Positions 1 through 8,113 of a stretch of DNA of 64,000 nucleotides are shown one piece after another. Position numbers and translations under genes: made by a program. This stretch comes from Bradyrhizobium sp. AUGA SZCCT0283 (lineage in GTDB: Bacteria; Pseudomonadota; Alphaproteobacteria; Rhizobiales; Xanthobacteraceae): positions 96,823 through 160,822 of the forward strand of contig NZ_JAFCLU010000019.1 of NCBI RefSeq assembly GCF_018130385.1, in the 5' to 3' direction. The notes beneath the pieces were generated by a model. The model searched no databases. It saw only the letters and a program-made list of their open reading frames with translations, and was not told where the DNA came from. Every line of letters begins with the position of its first letter. Position 1 is the stretch's first letter.

Positions 1-532
1 AGCCGAACTGACGCTCGGCGGCGCTGGAGAAGAACTGCATGATACCATGCTCGTCGATCACGATCATCGCATCCGGGATCGTATCCAGGATCGAACGAAA
101 GTGCCTCTCGCTGGTCCTGACCTCGTCCTCGAGACCTTTCTCGCGGTTGATGTCGATCATGACGCCGCTGAGCCGGGCAGGCGCGCCATCGGGACCATTG
201 ATGGTGGTGCCAACCGCGCGTACCCAGTGACCCTGATCCGAATCCCGGTGCACCCGGTACTGGACGTCGAAATTGCACCCGGTATCGATCGACTCTTGCA
301 CGGCTCTTGCCGCGCGATCGCGATCCTGCACATCGAGCAGGGAAAGAAACACGTCGTAGTCTACAGGCGCATCCGATTCGACGCCGAAGAGCTTCCGGGT
401 GGCGGTAGACCAGCTCAACTTCCGGGTCGACAGCTCAAGATCCCAGGCGCCGACGCCCGATCCCTCGGCGCCACTGCGCGCGTTCTGGTCGAGCGGATCT
501 TGATCTCGAAAGGGACGGTCGGGGTCGATCAT
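1..532 (-). CDS. fixL: Oxygen sensor histidine kinase FixL, N-terminal part (runs off the window)
   Basis: About 177 N-terminal residues are visible. FixL is a heme-PAS histidine kinase that autophosphorylates at low oxygen and passes phosphate to FixJ, which switches on fixK. Residues about 20-130 form a first PAS domain (GVGAWDLEL, a WV.A core, then LSGVMIDI). The second, heme-binding PAS domain begins near residue 145 with SILDTIPDAMIVIDEHGI and AAERQFG, a close match to the Bradyrhizobium FixL sequence as I remember it. The heme-ligand histidine and the kinase domain lie beyond position 1, so activity cannot be judged. The ATG at 532 follows a purine-rich stretch. fixJ would be expected further left. 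The FixK-type sites to the right fit with this gene. Confidence 0.93.
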   Translation of the reverse strand, partial: MIDPDRPFRDQDPLDQNARSGAEGSGVGAWDLELSTRKLSWSTATRKLFGVESDAPVDYDVFLSLLDVQDRDRAARAVQESIDTGCNFDVQYRVHRDSDQGHWVRAVGTTINGPDGAPARLSGVMIDINREKGLEDEVRTSERHFRSILDTIPDAMIVIDEHGIMQFFSSAAERQFG

Positions 533-717
533 GCTTCGCTTTCTAGGCTGCTCTTGCTTATCAGATACCGCATTAAATCGAGCGTGTGAAATAGCAGCGA
601 GCCAAAATTAAAAATGACATGTATCCAATTGATATAAAATGAATTTTTTCAGAATTGCCGGCCCCAACTCCTGCACAGTGCTCGATTGCAGATGCCTGGA
701 AGAGCCGAGGGAGATTC

Positions 718-731
718 TTGATCTAGGTCAG
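718..731 (+). promoter_or_regulatory. Imperfect FixK/FNR-type site
   Basis: TTGATCTAGGTCAG: the left half is perfect and the right half lacks the last A. Its centre lies about 88 bp before the ATG at 813. A class II start about 41 bp downstream of the site would give a leader of some 45 nt. Weakest of the ten sites in the window. Confidence 0.55.
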
Positions 732-812
732 CTTCAAACCGGAGCGGAGCTCTAGGATGTTGGTATGTGGCCAAGGCCATACGGCATTTCGTCCCAAGGC
801 ATGGAGCAGGTT

Positions 813-1640
813 ATGGACTACAAAACCGTCATGGTCGGTCTGGCGCTGGACCGGCCCAACGATGCCTGCCTCCGGGTGGCCGGAGATATCGCCGAACGAT
901 TCGGGGCACGAATCATCGGCGTTGCCGCCTCGGACCTCAGGCCGCCAATGTATTTCGCGGAAGGCGATTTTGCGCAAAAGCTCCTCGATGAGGAGGCTTC
1001 CGCCATCCAGAAACGACTGTCGGAGCTCGAAGCCGAGTTTCGGGCTTCGGTCGAGAAGCGCGCGACAGCGGTAGAGTGGCGTTCCGCCCGGACGTTCCCG
1101 GTGCCCTACATGCTGCAGCAGGTGAGGGCCGCCGATATCCTTGTGATCGGCGCCCGCTCGGAGACCCTGGTGGATCCCAACGCGGCTCCCGATCCGAGCG
1201 ATCTGGTGATGCAGGCCGGCCGGCCGCTTGTCGTCGTGCCGCCCGCGGTACAGTGGCTCGACCTGAGAAGCGCTCTGATCGCCTGGAAGGATGTGCGGGA
1301 AGCGCGCCGGGCCGTGTTCGACGCGTTACCGCTCCTGGCTGCCGCAAAGGAAGTCACGATTGTGGAAATTCCCGAGCAGGACGGTCGTCGCGCGGATGCG
1401 CTCTCGCATGTTGCGGACGTGGCGGCGTGGCTGCGTGGCCACGGCATCGCGACGAACACCGTCGTTCCCGAAGAGGCCGGCGGCGTGATCGAACAGATCG
1501 AGAAGATTGCTGCCAATGTGGGAGCGGGCGTCGTGATTGCGGGTGCCTACGGCCACTCGCGATTCCGCGAATGGGTGCTCAGCGGCGTTACGCGCCACCT
1601 TGCAACTGAATCGCGCCGCTGCGCGTTCCTGTCCCGTTAG
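813..1640 (+). CDS. Tandem universal stress protein (UspA family)
   Basis: A cytoplasmic stress protein of 275 residues made of two Usp domains. The N-terminal half begins MDYKTVMVGLAL. The C-terminal half ends with the nucleotide-binding-type pattern GAYGHSRFREWVLSGVT (G-x2-G-x9-G-V/T). The frame is open upstream to 765, but ATG 813 is preferred because GGAGCAGG precedes it and family members start at this point. Usp proteins of this tandem type are common in oxygen-limitation regulons of purple bacteria and rhizobia. This one has a FixK-like site upstream and a CBS protein just downstream, probably in the same transcript. The ligand and exact role are unknown. Confidence 0.88.
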   Translation: MDYKTVMVGLALDRPNDACLRVAGDIAERFGARIIGVAASDLRPPMYFAEGDFAQKLLDEEASAIQKRLSELEAEFRASVEKRATAVEWRSARTFPVPYMLQQVRAADILVIGARSETLVDPNAAPDPSDLVMQAGRPLVVVPPAVQWLDLRSALIAWKDVREARRAVFDALPLLAAAKEVTIVEIPEQDGRRADALSHVADVAAWLRGHGIATNTVVPEEAGGVIEQIEKIAANVGAGVVIAGAYGHSRFREWVLSGVTRHLATESRRCAFLSR

Positions 1641-1665
1641 AGATTTACAATGGCGAGGAACTCCC

Positions 1666-2091
1666 GTGCATAAATTTCTCGAAGCGACCGCCGGGCAATA
1701 CATGACGCGCAAGGTGAAGACGGTTGCGCGCGACACCACCATGCGCGAATTGCACGAGATGTTCGAGGCAGATGATTTCAACTGCTATCCGGTGCGCGAA
1801 GGCGACGACATCGTCGGCGTCGTGAGCAATTTCGACTTCCTGAAATGCTTTGCGTTTAACCCCGGCCGCATGGTGCCAGCCTATGACGATTTGCTGTCGC
1901 GGATGGTGGCGGATGTGATGACGCCGGAATTCATCTATGTCGATCCGGCAACGAAACTGACCCGCGTCCTGCAGCTGATGGTCGACCACCGGATGAAGAG
2001 CGTCCCGGTACTGGACGTCGAACAGCGCCTGGTCGGGATCATCGCGCGGGAGGACATCATGCGCGCATTGACAGAGAGCGCGCGCGGATAA
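1666..2091 (+). CDS. Tandem CBS-domain protein
   Basis: A 141-residue protein with two CBS motifs (about residues 8-65 and 80-138), a module that usually binds adenosyl compounds and senses energy state. Visible signatures are YMTRKVKTVARDTTMREL, VVSNFDFLK, VMTPEFIYVDPATKL and LVGIIAREDIMRAL. The start is GTG 1666, preceded by GAGGA at about 8 bp. The longer open frame back to 1537 overlaps the Usp gene and has no matching homology. It follows the Usp gene by 25 bp, so it is likely in the same microaerobic transcript. A stand-alone CBS pair has no known catalytic function. Confidence 0.85.
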   Translation: MHKFLEATAGQYMTRKVKTVARDTTMRELHEMFEADDFNCYPVREGDDIVGVVSNFDFLKCFAFNPGRMVPAYDDLLSRMVADVMTPEFIYVDPATKLTRVLQLMVDHRMKSVPVLDVEQRLVGIIAREDIMRALTESARG

Positions 2092-2098
2092 TTCGCCC

Positions 2099-2123
2099 CG
2101 CGCGCTGGAAGTGCCGGCGCGCG
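2099..2123. terminator. GC hairpin between convergent CBS genes
   Basis: CGCGCGC at 2099-2105 can pair with GCGCGCG at 2117-2123 across an 11-nt loop, between two genes that end facing each other. There is no T tract, so the terminator role is only inferred from position. Confidence 0.35.
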
Positions 2124-2124
2124 C

Positions 2125-2853
2125 CTAATCGGCTTTCGCCATCTCGACGTCTTCGGGCGATTCCAGATACATCCCCGACATGGTGTCTATCCAGCACAGA
2201 TGGTCGTGAACCTTCCTGACGCCGGCGATGTTCTCCGCAGCCACCACAGCCGCCTGCCGCGAACCTTCGTCGGTGATCACGCCGCTGAGATGGACAATGC
2301 CGTCGCGCACGATGACATTGAGCCCGAACGGGCTCCAGTCGTTCTTGTCGATCGCGGCGATGATGCGGCTGCGAATGTGGTCGTCGTCGGCCGTCGGATC
2401 GGGGATTTCGCGGGCGAGGCTTGCGACCGCCTGCAGCAGATTGGCGCGCGACACAATCCCGACCAGCTTGTCGCCGCGCATCACCGGCAACCGCTTGACG
2501 CCATTGGTCTCCATCGACGTCACGATCTGTTCGAGGGTTGCATCTTCGGCGACGGTGATCGGATCGGCGGTCATGACCTCCGAAACCTTGCGGCCATGTT
2601 CATGAACATAGTCGGTCGCGGTCACGCCGGCGCCGAGCAAGAATTTGAGCCAGCGGCCACGCTTGCGCTGCGTGCCGATTTCGCTGCGACGAATGAAATC
2701 GCCTTCCGAGACGATGCCGACCAGCTTGCCGGCCGCATCGACCACCGGGAGCCCACTGACATGCTGTCGCAGCATGACATTGGCCGCTTCGAGGATGGTG
2801 GCGTCCGGTGCGACGGTGGCGACAGAACGTGTCATGATCTGATGGGCACGCAT
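2125..2853 (-). CDS. CBS-CBS-BON domain protein
   Basis: 242 residues. Two CBS motifs (about 5-60 and 92-150: MTRSVATVAPDATILEAA, GIVSEGDFIRRSE, VMTADPITVAEDATLEQI, GIVSRANLLQAVA) are followed by a BON domain (about 165-225, with GIVHLSGVITDEGSRQAA). BON domains are thought to bind membranes or lipids, and this architecture is widespread in rhizobia and believed to link energy sensing with stress responses. CAGGAG sits 6 bp before the ATG at 2853. The gene lies 73 bp downstream of hsp20 on the same strand, so both are probably expressed from the site at 3461-3474. Biochemical function is unknown. Confidence 0.88.
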   Translation of the reverse strand: MRAHQIMTRSVATVAPDATILEAANVMLRQHVSGLPVVDAAGKLVGIVSEGDFIRRSEIGTQRKRGRWLKFLLGAGVTATDYVHEHGRKVSEVMTADPITVAEDATLEQIVTSMETNGVKRLPVMRGDKLVGIVSRANLLQAVASLAREIPDPTADDDHIRSRIIAAIDKNDWSPFGLNVIVRDGIVHLSGVITDEGSRQAAVVAAENIAGVRKVHDHLCWIDTMSGMYLESPEDVEMAKAD

Positions 2854-2926
2854 GGCGATCTCCTGTTTTATGTCCTGAAGGAGCGACGGAGCGCTGCGGG
2901 CTGATGCGGCGCTCCGTCTGTTCCGC

Positions 2927-3397
2927 TCACGCGGCCGATTTGATATCGATCTGCTTGGTCTGCTTGGGCGCCGGCTTCGGCACGGTGACCTTCAGCACGC
3001 CATTGGCGATCTCGGCCGAAATGTCCTCGACCTTCACGCCGGAAGGGAGCTCGACCGACCGCGAGAACGAGCCATAGCTGCGCTCGACGAGATGGTAGTC
3101 CTTGTTCTTCTCCTCGCGTTCGTTCTTCTTCTCGCCACGGATGGTGAGGAGATTGTCGGTAACGTTGAGCTCGACATCCTTCTTCTCCAATCCCGGGAGC
3201 TCGGCGGTAATTTCGATCACCTTGTCGGTCTCGCTGATGTCCATGCTTGGCATCGTCGCGGTGGCGAAGCCGGGAATATTGCGCGTGACGCCCTCGAACA
3301 ACCGGTCGATTTCCTGCTGCAGGAACGAGAACGGGTTGGCTTCGCGCCGGGTGACAGCACCCTGGGTTCCAACCGGGATCACGGATTTGGTATTCAT
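2927..3397 (-). CDS. Small heat-shock protein (Hsp20/alpha-crystallin family)
   Basis: 156 residues, an ATP-independent chaperone that keeps unfolded proteins soluble. The N-terminal arm contains NPFSFLQQEIDRLFEG. The alpha-crystallin domain (about 48-145) shows MDISETDKVIEITAELPG, LTIRGEKK, the RSYGSFSRSVELP strand and the conserved A-x-x-x-N-G-V-L-x-V-x-V/I-P motif (AEIANGVLKVTVP). The C-terminal tail ends KQIDIKSAA. The frame continues upstream to 4057 but only as a shadow of adh. ATG 3397 has a strong AGGAGG 8 bp before it. A FixK-type site 64 bp upstream suggests induction at low oxygen instead of, or as well as, heat. I see no ROSE-like thermometer in the short leader. Confidence 0.95.
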   Translation of the reverse strand: MNTKSVIPVGTQGAVTRREANPFSFLQQEIDRLFEGVTRNIPGFATATMPSMDISETDKVIEITAELPGLEKKDVELNVTDNLLTIRGEKKNEREEKNKDYHLVERSYGSFSRSVELPSGVKVEDISAEIANGVLKVTVPKPAPKQTKQIDIKSAA

Positions 3398-3460
3398 GTG
3401 TACCTCCTGGTTAAAGCCGTACTGGCTGGTACATGCTAGAAGGAGGCGAACCGTGGCCCT

Positions 3461-3474
3461 TTGACGGGGATCAA
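3461..3474. promoter_or_regulatory. FixK/FNR-type site between hsp20 and adh
   Basis: TTGACGGGGATCAA is a full TTGA-N6-TCAA palindrome in the divergent gap. It lies 64 bp from the hsp20 start and 47 bp from the adh start. At -41.5 spacing it could drive both directions (predicted starts near 3426 and 3509). Confidence 0.85.
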
Positions 3475-3520
3475 ACTTCGGCCGGGTCGTTGCAGATAGG
3501 TTGCGCACGCTTGCGTGAGG

Positions 3521-4516
3521 ATGACAGACGAGATGCACGCCATGGTCCTGTCGGCGCCCGGCGCGCCGCTCCGGTTCGAGCTGCGGGAGGATCCGGTCCC
3601 CGGGCCCGGCGATGTGCGCATCAAGGTCGGTGCCTGCGGCGTGTGCCGGACCGATCTGCATGTCGTGGATGGAGAATTGCCTGATATCGCCTATCCAATC
3701 GTTCCTGGCCACGAGGTGGTCGGCCGGGTGGACGCGCTTGGGCCCGGTGTGACCTCTCTTCGTGTTGGCGAGCGGATCGGCGTTCCCTGGTTGGGCTATA
3801 CTTGCGGCGAATGCTCCTATTGCCGGAGCGGGCGGGAAAACCTCTGCGACCGGCCGCGGTTCACCGGTTACACGCGCGACGGCGGCTTTGCCTCGCATCT
3901 CGTCGCGGACGCCCGCTACTGCTTTCCGCTCGGCGAGGCCGGCGACGATGTCGCCATCGCGCCTCTGCTTTGCGCGGGCCTGATCGGCTGGCGCTCGCTG
4001 GCGATGGCGGGTGATGGAAAGCATCTCGGCATCTTCGGCTTCGGTGCGGCCGGCCATATCATCGCGCAGGTAGCCCGCTGGCAGGGGCGCTCGGTCTATG
4101 CGTTTACCCGCGCGGGCGATGTCGAGGCGCAGGGTCTTGCAAAATCGCTTGGCGCGGAGTGGGCCGGGTCATCGGAGGATCAGCCCCCCGCGCCGCTCGA
4201 TGCCGCGATTATTTTCGCGCCGGTAGGCGATCTCGTTCCGCTGGCGTTGCGCGCGGTGCGGAAGGGCGGCCGCGTGGTGTGCGCCGGCATTCACATGTCA
4301 GACATTCCATCGTTCCCTTACCATATCCTGTGGGAGGAACGGCAGTTGCTTTCGGTCGCCAATCTGACGCGCGGCGACGGGATCGCGTTTTTCAAGATTG
4401 CGGCGCAAGCCGGCATCCGGACGCACACCAGCGTGTTTCCGTTGCGGGAAGCAAACGAAGTTCTCTCGAGACTGCGCGCCGGGCAGATCACCGGCGCCGC
4501 CGTGCTGCTGCCATGA
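3521..4516 (+). CDS. Zinc-dependent alcohol dehydrogenase (AdhA-like)
   Basis: About 331 residues of the medium-chain dehydrogenase family, which interconverts alcohols and aldehydes with NAD(P). The catalytic zinc ligands are visible (CGVCRTDLH and PGHEVVG). So are the four-cysteine structural zinc loop (CGECSYCRSGRENLCDRP) and the Rossmann glycine motif (GIFGFGAAGHIIAQ). The family start is near MHAMVLSAPG, so ATG 3521, GTG 3515 and ATG 3533 are all possible; GAGG at 3517-3520 makes the exact start uncertain. The stop overlaps the next gene by ATGA, indicating translational coupling with the kinase-like protein. The FixK-type site just upstream fits a role in disposing of reductant at low oxygen. 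Substrate not determinable. Confidence 0.9.
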   Translation: MTDEMHAMVLSAPGAPLRFELREDPVPGPGDVRIKVGACGVCRTDLHVVDGELPDIAYPIVPGHEVVGRVDALGPGVTSLRVGERIGVPWLGYTCGECSYCRSGRENLCDRPRFTGYTRDGGFASHLVADARYCFPLGEAGDDVAIAPLLCAGLIGWRSLAMAGDGKHLGIFGFGAAGHIIAQVARWQGRSVYAFTRAGDVEAQGLAKSLGAEWAGSSEDQPPAPLDAAIIFAPVGDLVPLALRAVRKGGRVVCAGIHMSDIPSFPYHILWEERQLLSVANLTRGDGIAFFKIAAQAGIRTHTSVFPLREANEVLSRLRAGQITGAAVLLP

Positions 4517-6087
4517 CGGTTCGACCGCCCGCTGCCACAGCCGTAGCCGAGGCCAACCTGCAGCAGCAGGTGCTCGACTTCCTCGATGGTTCCAGTTTCG
4601 GTCCGGCCGGGGGCGGCAAGCGGATCGACACCCATGCCTCCATGGTTTTTCTCGGCGCCGACCGGGCATTGAAGATCAAGCGGGCCGTGCGCTTGCCGTT
4701 CCTCGACTATTCGACATTGGAGAAGCGCAAGCGTGCCTGCGAGGAAGAACTGAAGGTCAACGCTGGCAACGCGCCCGAGCTCTACCGGCGTGTTGTCGCC
4801 GTCACGCGCAATTCCGATGGCGCCTTCGAAATCGACGGCACCGGTACTCCCGTCGAATGGGCCGTCGAAATGACGCGGTTCGACGAACAGCAGTCGCTCG
4901 ATCGTGTCGCGGCATCGAAGCCGGTCGATCCATCGCTTGCGACGGCCGTGGCCGATGCGATTCTGCAATCCCACGACAGGGCGCCGCGCGCGGACGGTGA
5001 GAGCTGGCTAGCCTCCCTTCTGCCCATCATCGAACGCAATACCGCAAAATTTCGCACCGTGCGCGGACTTGATGCCGTTGCCGTCAATCGACTCGATGCC
5101 GCCGGCCGCAATTCTGCGACGACATTGCAACCGCTACTCAGACAGCGCGCCGGGCAAGGGTTCGTGCGCCGTTGCCACGGCGATCTGCACCTCGCCAATA
5201 TTGCCTTGGTGGATGGCCGGCCGCTGCTGTTCGATGCCATCGAATTCGATCCCGTCATCGCCACGACGGATGTGCTCTATGATCTCGCCTTTACGCTGAT
5301 GGATCTGGTCCACTTCAATCAGGATGCGGCGGCTGGTACGGTGTTCAATCGCTACCTTGCGGGGGCAGGGGATGAAGGTCTCGACGGCCTCCGCCTGCTG
5401 CCGCTGTTTCTGTCGGTGCGGGCGGCAATCCGCGCGCACGTGCTGTTCATGAAGAGCGAACAGGCCGGAGGGAACGACGAGGTTTGGCGGGAGGCCAAAC
5501 GCTACTTCGATCTGGCGGGACGCCTCATCGCGCCCAAGCCGCCGCTGCTGGTGGCGATTGGTGGCCTGTCGGGGACGGGAAAATCGGTGCTGGCGCGCGG
5601 CCTCGCGGGTCTGATCGAGCCTCCGCCCGGCGCGGTCATTATCCGCTCGGATGTCGTCCGCAAGCAGCTGTTCGGCGCCAGTGAAACCACCGCTCTGCCG
5701 GAATCCGCCTATCGGCCCGATATCGCGACACGCGTCTATGGTGAGCTTGCCGGTACCGCGCAGCGTGTCCTCGCGCAGGGCTGCTCGGTCGTGCTCGATG
5801 CCGCTTATCTGCAGGAAGCGGAACGGACGGAAATCGCGGGCCTCGCGGCCATGCACGGCGTACGCTTCGTCGGCCTGTTCCTGACGGCCGATCTCGCGAC
5901 ACGGCTGGCGCGGATCGAGCAGCGCAGGGGCGATGCGTCCGATGCAACACGGGATGTTGCCCTGAAGCAGGAGACTTTCGCGATCGGCGCGGTAGACTGG
6001 CATATGATCGACGCCTCGGGGACACCGGAGCAATCGCTGCGCAGCGCCTGTGCTTCGTTGCTCGCGCGGGCAGAGGGTGTGAGCTGA
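4513..6087 (+). CDS. Fused aminoglycoside-phosphotransferase-like / P-loop kinase protein
   Basis: 524 residues with two kinase-like parts. The N-terminal part (about 20-330) belongs to the APH/choline-kinase fold, with a catalytic-loop motif H222-G-D-L-H-x-A-N and the following LFDAIEFDP metal site. The C-terminal part (about 345-510) is an AAA/zeta-toxin-like small-molecule kinase with Walker A GGLSGTGKS (350-358), IIRSDVVRKQLFG and a later ARIEQRRGDASDA segment. The architecture is common in proteobacteria but has no established substrate as far as I know. It overlaps adh by 4 nt and is followed 2 nt later by the CHAD gene, so adh, kinase and CHAD form one operon. Resistance to aminoglycosides should not be assumed. 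Confidence 0.85.
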   Translation: MTVRPPAATAVAEANLQQQVLDFLDGSSFGPAGGGKRIDTHASMVFLGADRALKIKRAVRLPFLDYSTLEKRKRACEEELKVNAGNAPELYRRVVAVTRNSDGAFEIDGTGTPVEWAVEMTRFDEQQSLDRVAASKPVDPSLATAVADAILQSHDRAPRADGESWLASLLPIIERNTAKFRTVRGLDAVAVNRLDAAGRNSATTLQPLLRQRAGQGFVRRCHGDLHLANIALVDGRPLLFDAIEFDPVIATTDVLYDLAFTLMDLVHFNQDAAAGTVFNRYLAGAGDEGLDGLRLLPLFLSVRAAIRAHVLFMKSEQAGGNDEVWREAKRYFDLAGRLIAPKPPLLVAIGGLSGTGKSVLARGLAGLIEPPPGAVIIRSDVVRKQLFGASETTALPESAYRPDIATRVYGELAGTAQRVLAQGCSVVLDAAYLQEAERTEIAGLAAMHGVRFVGLFLTADLATRLARIEQRRGDASDATRDVALKQETFAIGAVDWHMIDASGTPEQSLRSACASLLARAEGVS

Positions 6088-6089
6088 CG

Positions 6090-6992
6090 ATGGCGACTCG
6101 CCCAGCCAGAACATCCAGCCGGCGCAAAGCCCCCGTGGCGGCAGCTCCCGATTGTGCAACTGCATTCCAGAAAATTGCGCTCGACTGCGTTGCGGCGATC
6201 AAGGCCCATCACACGAGCGCGTGCGCCGGCGATGCCGAGGCCGTGCATCAGATCCGGGTCGCGATCACGCGGTTGCGCGCCGCCGTGGCGTTCTTTGCGT
6301 CGATCGTGGTCGATGCGAAGTGGCTGCGTCTGAGGAAGGAAATCGCCTGGCTGAACGGCTCGCTCGGCGCCGCGCGCGACAGCGATGTCGTCGTGGAATA
6401 TGCGCGCCGCAAGCGATACCGCGCATGGGGTCAGCGCATGATCGGTAAGCAGCTCGATGAGAGCCAGACGCAGGATCACCGGCGCCTGGTTCGCTGCCTG
6501 CGCTCGGTCCGGACGCAGCGCCTGATCGTGGCAATGGCAGCCTGGATCAGGCAAGGGCCGTGGCTGGAGCGCCATAAGCGGCGCGAGGACGCGGAGGCTC
6601 TGCAATCCTACTGCGCGCGCGAGCTCAACCGCTGGCACGAACGGCTGGTCCGCAAAGGACGGCACCTGAAGACTTTGGGTGCGTCACGCCGTCACCGGCT
6701 GCGGATCAAGGCCAAACATTTCCGCTACATGCTTGAAGCGCTTACCGAAACTGTCGACTTTGGGGGCCGGAACGAATGGCGTCACCTGCACCGGCCGGCA
6801 AAACGGCTGCAGCGCGTATTGGGCGACATGCGCGATCTCGAGCGCTTCGCCGGCTCTGCTGGCGGATCGCCGCAGGCCGAGAATATTAAGCGGGGCAGGA
6901 AGCATCCGCCGGGCTATCGCCGTCAAAGGGAAAAGCTGCTCAGCGCCGCCATTGCGGCTCATCGCGACCTCAAGCACGCCGGAGCCTGCTGA
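6090..6992 (+). CDS. CHAD domain protein
   Basis: 300 residues, helical and very rich in arginine, lysine and histidine. The CHAD signature is seen as AVHQIRVAITRLRAAVAFF (about 51-69), then RHRLRIKAKHFRYMLEAL (about 198-215) and RVLGDMRDLERFA. CHAD domains bind inorganic polyphosphate and localise to polyphosphate granules. Here the domain stands alone, without the usual CYTH partner. It is the third gene of the adh-kinase-CHAD run. About 20-30 alanine-rich residues precede the domain. Confidence 0.85.
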   Translation: MATRPARTSSRRKAPVAAAPDCATAFQKIALDCVAAIKAHHTSACAGDAEAVHQIRVAITRLRAAVAFFASIVVDAKWLRLRKEIAWLNGSLGAARDSDVVVEYARRKRYRAWGQRMIGKQLDESQTQDHRRLVRCLRSVRTQRLIVAMAAWIRQGPWLERHKRREDAEALQSYCARELNRWHERLVRKGRHLKTLGASRRHRLRIKAKHFRYMLEALTETVDFGGRNEWRHLHRPAKRLQRVLGDMRDLERFAGSAGGSPQAENIKRGRKHPPGYRRQREKLLSAAIAAHRDLKHAGAC

Positions 6993-7029
6993 CGTCGCCG
7001 TCCGCGCTGCCGCTCGACATCGTCCGAGC

Positions 7030-7043
7030 TTGATGTGGGTCAA
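7030..7043 (+). promoter_or_regulatory. FixK/FNR-type site upstream of usp
   Basis: TTGATGTGGGTCAA matches the TTGAT-N4-N-TCAA pattern. Its centre lies about 85 bp before the ATG at 7122. Confidence 0.8.
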
Positions 7044-7121
7044 CTTCGGCCACCCGCCCGTCGGTTAGCTTTCATATCAGCAACGAGGCCGAAAGCCTCG
7101 CAAATCTGTGGGAGAGTGGCG

Positions 7122-7955
7122 ATGTTCAGGAACATTCTGGTTCATATTCCCTCCGAGCGTCCGGTCAGGCCGGTGATTGACGTCGCCGTCGCGCTGACCA
7201 TTGCGCGCCGGTCGCATCTCGATGCTGTAGCCCTCGGCTACGAATCGATGAGTGCCGCCGGAATGATCGTCGAGGGCGGTGGCGCCGCCGTTGCCGCCGT
7301 GATGGGGGCTGAACAGGAGCGCGCCCAGGAAAGGGCCGACGCTGCGATCGCCGTGTTCGAGATCGAAGCCAAGCTCGCCAAAATCGCCTACGGCACCAGG
7401 ACCTTCGCGGCGATCCCCGCCGAGGCCGGACAGACCATCGGCGCGCTTGCCCGGCTGTACGACATGACGATCGTGCTGCAGCCGGAAACCTCGAAGGCGA
7501 GCTACGACAACGAGATTCCGCAGCAGATCCTGTTCAATTCCGGCGGGCCGATGCTGATGGTTCCCTATATCCACAAGGGACCGCTCGACGCCCACCATGT
7601 CGGCATCGCCTGGGACGGCAGCCGCCTCGCGGCCCGCGCGGTGCGCGATGCAATGCCGTTTCTGATGGGCGCCAAGGCCGTGACCGTGATTGCGGTCAAT
7701 GAGGAGGCGGGTGAAGCCTCGTCGGACCAGCTTGCCGTGCATCTGCGACGGCGCGGCATTGCGGCCCGGGTGCAGCGGCTGACAGCGGATCGCGGCGACG
7801 TTCAGGGTGCTATCCTGTCGATCGCGGCCGAAAGCAATATGGGCCTCCTGGTGATGGGGGGATACGGCCATTCGCGATTGCAGGAGCGAATTCTGGGCGG
7901 CGTCACCCGCAGCATGTTCGACTGCATGACCGTACCGGTGCTGATGTCGCACTGA
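7122..7955 (+). CDS. Tandem universal stress protein (UspA family)
   Basis: 277 residues with two Usp folds. The first half starts MFRNILVHIPSERPVRPVIDVAVAL; the second contains HHVGIAWDGSRLAARAVRDAMPF and the nucleotide-binding pattern GGYGHSRLQERILGGVTRSMF near the end. GGGAGAG precedes ATG 7122; the frame extends to 7035, but that start overlaps the FixK-type site and would be absent from a transcript beginning near 7078. It appears monocistronic. It is a paralogue of the proteins at 813-1640 and 17345-18184, giving three tandem-Usp genes in this region, each downstream of a FixK-like site. Confidence 0.9.
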   Translation: MFRNILVHIPSERPVRPVIDVAVALTIARRSHLDAVALGYESMSAAGMIVEGGGAAVAAVMGAEQERAQERADAAIAVFEIEAKLAKIAYGTRTFAAIPAEAGQTIGALARLYDMTIVLQPETSKASYDNEIPQQILFNSGGPMLMVPYIHKGPLDAHHVGIAWDGSRLAARAVRDAMPFLMGAKAVTVIAVNEEAGEASSDQLAVHLRRRGIAARVQRLTADRGDVQGAILSIAAESNMGLLVMGGYGHSRLQERILGGVTRSMFDCMTVPVLMSH

Positions 7956-8040
7956 CCTTGGCAGGGGATGTGACCATTCGTCCCGGCGAGTTCCTTGCTT
8001 GTAGTTCTTTGGCTGCGGCTGCGGTCGCAATGACGACAGT

Positions 8041-8054
8041 TTGATGCACCTCAA
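8041..8054 (+). promoter_or_regulatory. FixK/FNR-type site upstream of the phasin-phaC pair
   Basis: TTGATGCACCTCAA keeps both TTGA and TCAA half-sites. It lies 59 bp before the phasin-like start at 8114. The preceding stretch (about 7972-8040) holds a degenerate piece that resembles the dispersed repeats described elsewhere. Confidence 0.65.
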
Positions 8055-8113
8055 TGTTCGGCCCGACGCCGGTCAATATCGTTTCCGTGGAAATTCAGAA
8101 ATCGGAGATTGTC

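Noticed and set aside
47..589. Plus-strand 180-residue open frame over the left edge
   Set aside because: Antisense shadow of fixL; the minus strand shows clear PAS-domain sequence, the plus frame nothing recognisable.
590..660. AATTGATATAAAATGA as a FixK-type site for fixL
   Set aside because: Only one half-site (TTGAT) with no matching second arm; treated as AT-rich promoter DNA without a firm call.
4159..4512. Upstream extension of the kinase fusion reading frame
   Set aside because: Overlaps adh in another frame; ATG 4513 with ATGA overlap explains the start and homology begins there.
4513..6087. Aminoglycoside resistance gene
   Set aside because: Only the fold and HGDLH motif are shared; the fusion with a P-loop kinase and its operon context do not support resistance.
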